A stretch of DNA of 64,000 bases from CAZMGG01 sp964565715 (GTDB lineage: Bacteria; Planctomycetota; UBA1135; UBA2386). The notes below the pieces were generated by a model. It ran no database searches and was not told the DNA's origin. It was given only the letters and a program-made list of their open reading frames with translations. A program made the translations under genes and the position numbers. Shown here piece after piece: positions 60,138-64,000 of this stretch (positions within the stretch are counted from its first letter, which is position 1; the number at the start of each line of letters is the position of its first letter). The stretch is from contig CAZMGG010000001.1 in assembly GCA_964565715.1 (NCBI GenBank), positions 1 to 64,000 on the forward strand, in the 5' to 3' direction.

Positions 60138-62138
60138 TCAGTAGTCCTCCAGCAGCCCCGTGGCGGCCGCGACGATCGCCTCGACCGACGGCAGCACCAG
60201 CTCCTCCAGGGCCGGCGCCGACGGCACCGGCACGTGCGCCGCCGCCACCTTCAGGAGCGGCGCGTGCAGGTGCCCGAACACCGCCGGCAGCAGCGCGCCG
60301 AACAAGGCGTCGCCGACGCCGCCCCGTTCGCTGCCCTCGTGCACGCAGACGCCGCGCCCGGTCCGGCGCAGCACCTGCGAACACGTGTCGAGGTCGAACG
60401 GCGCCAGGCTGCGCAGGTCGACGATCCCGATGTCGTGGCCCCGTTGCCGCAGGGCATCGCCGGCCTGTCGGCACAGCGGCAGGCACTGGCCGTAGGTGAA
60501 GAGCGTCAGGTCCCTGCCCTCGCGGTCGATCCGCGCGCTGCCCAGCGGCACCACGTGGTCATGCGCCGGCATCGGCCCGCGCGCCGGATACAGGAGCTTC
60601 GGTTCCAGGAACAGCACCGGCGCGTCGCTGCGCACCGCCGTGCGCAGCAGTCCCACGGCGTCCGCCACCGTCGCCGGGCACACCACCTGCAGGCCCGGCA
60701 CGTGCAGGAACCACGCCTCCAGGCTCTGGCTGTGGGTGGCGCCGTAGCCGTGACGCCGGCCGACCGGCAGGCGCACGGTGAGCGGCACCGACACCTGGCC
60801 GGCGTACATGTAGCGCAGCTTGGCGGCGTGGTTGACCAGCGCGTCCATGCAGCAGGTGACGAAGTCCGAGAACATCAGCTCGACCACCGGCCGCAGGCCG
60901 CCCATCGCCGCGCCGGTGGCGAGGCCGACGAAGGAGTTCTCGCTGATCGGCGTCTCGCGCACGCGTTCGGGCCCGAACTGCTCCAGCAGGCCGCGGGTCA
61001 CGCCGAACGCGCCGCCGTAGGCGCCGATGTCCTCGCCGAGCAGCAGCACCGCCGGGTCGCGTTCCAGCTCGCCGCGCAGGGTCTCGCGCAGGGCCTCGGT
61101 GACGGTGGTGTCGGCGCCTTCGGCGAGGCGGCAGGGCGCCGGCGTCGCGGGCACCGCCGGCACGGCCAGGTGGTCGAGGGCGAGCGCGCGGTCGCCTGGT
61201 TCCGCCGCCAGCGCGAAGGCCACCGCGGCCCCGATCTCCTCGGCGACCTGCCGTTCGGCCGCGGCGACGTCGTCGTCGGCGAGGCCGGCGTTCTCGCGCA
61301 GCAGCAGCAGGGGATCGCGCTGCCGCCAGCGGGAGTCGTCGGCCTTGCTGCGGTAGGCGCAGGGATCGCTCTTGCTGTGGCCGAACAGGCGCCAGGTCGC
61401 GCACTCGAGGAAGCCGGGGCCGTCGCCGCGGCGGGCGCGTGCGAGCAGCGGCGCCGCGGCCTGCTGCACGGCGAGCACGTCGTTGCCGTCGACCGTGGTG
61501 GTGGCGATGCCCTGGTAGCGCGCGGCCCAGTCGGCGTAGGCGGCGCAGGCGGCGCCGCGTTGCCGGGGCAGCGACATGGCGTAGCCGTTGTCCTCCAGCA
61601 CGAAGACGATGGGCAGGCGCCATAGGGCTGCGAGGTTGAGGGTCTCGTGGAAGTTGCCGGTGCTGGCGGCGCCGTCGCCCAGGTAGGCGACGACGACGTG
61701 GCCGGTGTGCTGCATCTGCCGGGCCAGTGCCAGGCCTGTGCCGATCGGCAGGCCGCCGCCGGTGATGCCGTTGCTGCCCATGTGGCCGATCTGGGGCACC
61801 GCGGTGTGCTGGCTGCCGCCCTTGCCCATGCAGTAGCCGGCCCGGCGCCCGGCGAACTCGGCCAGCGCGCGATCGGCGCGGGCGCCCTTCGCCAGCAGGT
61901 GGCCGTGGCCGCGATGGGTGCTGACCACGAGGTCGTCGCTGGTGAGCAGGGCGGAGACGCCGACCGGGATGGCCTCCTGGCCGGCGCAGAGGTGGGTGGT
62001 GCCGGCGATCCTGCCGCTGGCGACCAGATCGTGCAGTGCCTCCTCGAAGCGCCGGATGCGCAGCATCTCCCGGTAGAGATGGATCGCCGCGGTCCGCGGT
62101 GCGGGCGGGTGCGTGGTCTGGGGCTCTCGGTGGCTCAC
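60138..62138 (-). CDS. 2-oxoacid dehydrogenase E1, fused alpha and beta subunits
   Basis: 666 residues from GTG 62138. E1-alpha half: LYREMLRIRRFEEALHDLVA, AGTTHLCAGQEAIPVGVSA, thiamine-diphosphate motif GDGAASTGNFHETLNLAALW then FVLEDNGYAMS (GDG154-156 ... N184). E1-beta half from ~335: VLLLGEDIGAYGGAFGVTRG, ETPISENSFVGLATGAAMGG, LRPVVELMFSDF, HSQSLEAWFLHVPGLQVVCP and the C-terminal Rossmann-like GRDLTLFTYGQCL. This is the fused form seen in chlamydiae and Bacteroidetes. It decarboxylates a 2-oxoacid and acylates a lipoyl lysine, here presumably on the chimeric neighbour. No E3 or canonical E2 gene is in the window. Confidence 0.92.
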   Translation of the reverse strand: MSHREPQTTHPPAPRTAAIHLYREMLRIRRFEEALHDLVASGRIAGTTHLCAGQEAIPVGVSALLTSDDLVVSTHRGHGHLLAKGARADRALAEFAGRRAGYCMGKGGSQHTAVPQIGHMGSNGITGGGLPIGTGLALARQMQHTGHVVVAYLGDGAASTGNFHETLNLAALWRLPIVFVLEDNGYAMSLPRQRGAACAAYADWAARYQGIATTTVDGNDVLAVQQAAAPLLARARRGDGPGFLECATWRLFGHSKSDPCAYRSKADDSRWRQRDPLLLLRENAGLADDDVAAAERQVAEEIGAAVAFALAAEPGDRALALDHLAVPAVPATPAPCRLAEGADTTVTEALRETLRGELERDPAVLLLGEDIGAYGGAFGVTRGLLEQFGPERVRETPISENSFVGLATGAAMGGLRPVVELMFSDFVTCCMDALVNHAAKLRYMYAGQVSVPLTVRLPVGRRHGYGATHSQSLEAWFLHVPGLQVVCPATVADAVGLLRTAVRSDAPVLFLEPKLLYPARGPMPAHDHVVPLGSARIDREGRDLTLFTYGQCLPLCRQAGDALRQRGHDIGIVDLRSLAPFDLDTCSQVLRRTGRGVCVHEGSERGGVGDALFGALLPAVFGHLHAPLLKVAAAHVPVPSAPALEELVLPSVEAIVAAATGLLEDY

Positions 62139-62236
62139 GGGCGGCTGGGGATCCGGTCCCCATGATCGACCGCCGCGTTCCCCGCCCGGAATACGCCCAA
62201 GGGAGGGGTGGCTCCCGGCGATGGGCCCGTTGCGGC

Positions 62237-63136
62237 CTAGCCGAAGCGGCCCGACACGTAGGCCTCGGTGTCCGGCACCTTCGGCGTGGTGAACAGCGTG
62301 CTGGTCGGGCCCGCCTCCACCAGACGGCCCAGGTAGAGGAACGCCGTGTGGTCGCTGCACCGCGCCGCCTGGTGCATGTTGTGGGTCACGATCAGCACCG
62401 TGTAGCGCCCGCTCAGCTCCCAGATCAGGTCCTCGATGCGGCCGGTGGCGATCGGGTCCAGCGCCGAGCAGGGCTCGTCCATCAGCAGCACCTCGGGCTC
62501 GGCGGCGATCGCGCGGGCGATGCACAGGCGCTGCTGCTGGCCGCCGCTGAGGCGGAGCGCCGGGCTGCGCAGGCGGTCCTTCACCTCGTCCCACAGCGCC
62601 GCGCCGCGCAGGCTGCGTTCGCACACCTCGTCGAGGGTGGCGCGGTCGCGGATGCCGTCGATGCGCAGCGGATAGACCACGTTCTCGTAGATGCTCATCG
62701 GGAACGGGTTGGACTTCTGGAACACCATCCCCATGCGCTTGCGGAGCTCGATGACGTCGACCGATGGGTCGTAGATCGAACCGCCGTGCAGGCACATGTC
62801 GCCCGCGATCCGCACGTGGTCCAGCAGGTCGTTGAGGCGGTTCACCGAGCGCAGCAGGGTCGACTTGCCGCAGCCGGACGGGCCGATCATGGCGGTGACC
62901 TTGCCGCGGGCCACGGGCAGCGTGATCGAGTGCAGGGCCTGGCTCTCGCCGTACCAGAGGCTGAAGTGCTGGATGCGGAGCACGGCGTCCTCGGCGAGCA
63001 GCTCGTCGTGCATCACCGCCTGCACCGGGCGGCCCTCGGCGATGGCGGCGGCGACGCCCTTCGGACGGCCTTCGGAACGGGCGGCCTTCTCGGTCCGCGG
63101 CGACGGGATGGGTGATGGCATGGGCAGGGCGCTCAT
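62237..63136 (-). CDS. pstB: Phosphate ABC transporter ATP-binding protein PstB
   Basis: 299 residues from ATG 63136. Walker A GPSGCGKST at ~85-93, PstB-specific VNRLNDLLDHVRIAGDMCLH, FQKSNPFPMSIYENVVYPLR, ABC signature LSGGQQQRLCIARAIA, Walker B EVLLMDEPCSALDPIA and HNMHQAARCSDHTAFL. An N-terminal extension of ~45 residues (Pro/Ala/Arg-rich) goes beyond the usual PstB length. It energises phosphate import and follows pstA on the same strand with a 14-base gap. Confidence 0.95.
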   Translation of the reverse strand: MSALPMPSPIPSPRTEKAARSEGRPKGVAAAIAEGRPVQAVMHDELLAEDAVLRIQHFSLWYGESQALHSITLPVARGKVTAMIGPSGCGKSTLLRSVNRLNDLLDHVRIAGDMCLHGGSIYDPSVDVIELRKRMGMVFQKSNPFPMSIYENVVYPLRIDGIRDRATLDEVCERSLRGAALWDEVKDRLRSPALRLSGGQQQRLCIARAIAAEPEVLLMDEPCSALDPIATGRIEDLIWELSGRYTVLIVTHNMHQAARCSDHTAFLYLGRLVEAGPTSTLFTTPKVPDTEAYVSGRFG

Positions 63137-63150
63137 GGTGGTTTCCTGAT

Positions 63151-64000
63151 CTAGAACTGGGCGCCGGCGAAGCGGGCGCGCAGGCGGGTGCGCAGGGCGA
63201 CGGCCACCGCGTTCAGGCAGAGCACGATGGCGATCAGCAGCAGGGTGGTGGTGTAGACCATGGGCTTGGCGGCCTCGCTGTTCTGGCTCTGGAAGCCCAG
63301 GTCGTAGATGTGGAAGCCGAGGTGCATGAAGCTGCGGGCCGGGTGCAGGTAGGGCGCGGTGCCGTCCAGCGGCAGCTCCGGGGCCAGCTTGACCGCGCCG
63401 ACCAGCATCAGCGGGGCGACCTCGCCGGCGCCGCGGGCCATGGCCAGGATGGCGCCGGTGGTCACGCCGGGCAGGGCCCGGGGCAGGACGATGCGGCGGA
63501 TGGTCTGCCACTTGCTCGCGCCGCAGGCGTAGCTGCCCTCGCGCATCGAACCCGGCACCGCCGCCAGGGCCTCCTCGGTGGCGACGATCACCACCGGCAG
63601 CGTGAGCAGGGCCAGCGTCAACGAGGCCCAGAGGAGTGCGCCCTTGCCGAAGGTCGGGTTGGGCAGGTTCTCGGGGTAGAACAGCGAGTCGATCGAGCCG
63701 CCGATCAGGTAGCAGAAGAAGCCCAGCCCGAACACGCCGAACACGATGCTCGGCACGCCGGCGAGGTTGTTGATGGCGATGCGGACCGCGGAGATCACCA
63801 CGCCGGCCTTGGCGTACTCACGGAGGTAGAGCGCCGCGAGCACGCCGAACGGGACCACGCACAGCGACATCAGCAGGGTCATCAGCACGGTGCCGACGAT
63901 CGCCGGCCAGACGCCGCCCTCGCTGTTGGACTCGCGGGGATCGGCGGTCAGGAACTCCCACCAGCGCGACAGGTAGACGCCGAGCCGTTCGATGGTGGAG
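63151..64000 (-). CDS. pstA: Phosphate ABC transporter permease PstA, partial (5' end beyond window)
   Basis: The frame is open to the window edge; about 283 residues are visible, C-terminus complete. Permease helices include VPFGVLAALYLREYAKAG, GVPSIVFGVFGLGFFCYL, LTLALLTLPVVIVATEEALA and LLLIAIVLCLNAVAVAL. The ABC-permease EAA loop (AVPGSMREGSYACGASKWQT then RIVLPRALPGVTTG) binds PstB. Asymmetric luminal inserts (SRWWEFLTADPRESNSEGGV) suggest the longer PstA type. pstC and pstS would lie further upstream. Confidence 0.95.
   Translation of the reverse strand, partial: STIERLGVYLSRWWEFLTADPRESNSEGGVWPAIVGTVLMTLLMSLCVVPFGVLAALYLREYAKAGVVISAVRIAINNLAGVPSIVFGVFGLGFFCYLIGGSIDSLFYPENLPNPTFGKGALLWASLTLALLTLPVVIVATEEALAAVPGSMREGSYACGASKWQTIRRIVLPRALPGVTTGAILAMARGAGEVAPLMLVGAVKLAPELPLDGTAPYLHPARSFMHLGFHIYDLGFQSQNSEAAKPMVYTTTLLLIAIVLCLNAVAVALRTRLRARFAGAQF

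Noticed and set aside
1..64000. tRNA or rRNA genes
   Set aside because: No cloverleaf with a GGTTCGAATC-type T-arm and no conserved rRNA blocks were noticed in the intergenic regions; a tRNAscan/barrnap run would settle this.

Overview
The window is GC-rich bacterial DNA. It looks like an uncultured Planctomycetota chromosome, judged from many secreted beta-rich proteins of 350-720 residues, HEAT-repeat/VWA proteins, a Hanks-type kinase with a membrane anchor, split squalene-synthase genes hpnC/D/E and fused E1 alpha-beta architecture. This placement is inference; no rRNA, tRNA or core marker gene is present. Genes are dense and many overlap by 4 bases (ATGA/GTGA).

Layout. 1-12 kb: tail of an enolase-superfamily gene, two membrane or secreted proteins, a GT39-like membrane protein, a HEAT protein, an orphan FitA-type antitoxin, a two-component system, and an operon of an SSB-like protein with an Rpn nuclease. 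12.1-16.1 kb: a more AT-containing island with a frameshifted secreted protein and an FG-GAP protein, bounded by two direct copies of an 82-base piece of hpnC. 16-19.1 kb: hpnC-hpnD-hpnE, making squalene from farnesyl diphosphate. 19.1-19.6 kb: three and a bit copies of a ~160-base tandem repeat. 19.7-34.9 kb: HEAT-VWA protein, MgtC family protein, M43-like protease, sugar-nucleotide-type epimerase, Cys-rich lipoprotein, toroid protein-aminotransferase-LmbE operon, secretin-N-domain protein, membrane proteins and a DPM1-like glycosyltransferase. 35-45 kb: secreted proteins, a second toroid protein, an Old Yellow Enzyme relative, two kelch-like proteins in tandem and a truncated beta-propeller. 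45.3-50 kb: a second HEAT-VWA protein and a Ser/Thr kinase.

50-55.2 kb holds the lysine/diaminopimelate operon M20 peptidase-lysC-dapB-dapA-dapD (minus strand), every junction overlapping, led by a clear lysine riboswitch. 56.4-62.1 kb holds the most unusual unit: a fused 2-oxoacid dehydrogenase E1, a chimeric protein with an E2-like front (lipoyl plus E3-binding domain) but a left-handed beta-helix acyltransferase in place of the E2 catalytic core, a polysaccharide-deacetylase-like protein and a GT4 glycosyltransferase, all co-directional with overlaps or 1-2 base gaps. This suggests acyl groups made by oxidative decarboxylation may be delivered from a lipoyl arm directly to a glycan. The window ends in pstB and pstA of the phosphate ABC transporter.

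A further theme is a shared C-terminal domain of roughly 100 residues ending in an L-x-G-(x)4-7-Q-[AG] motif in at least six unrelated secreted proteins, which looks like a common export or surface-attachment module.
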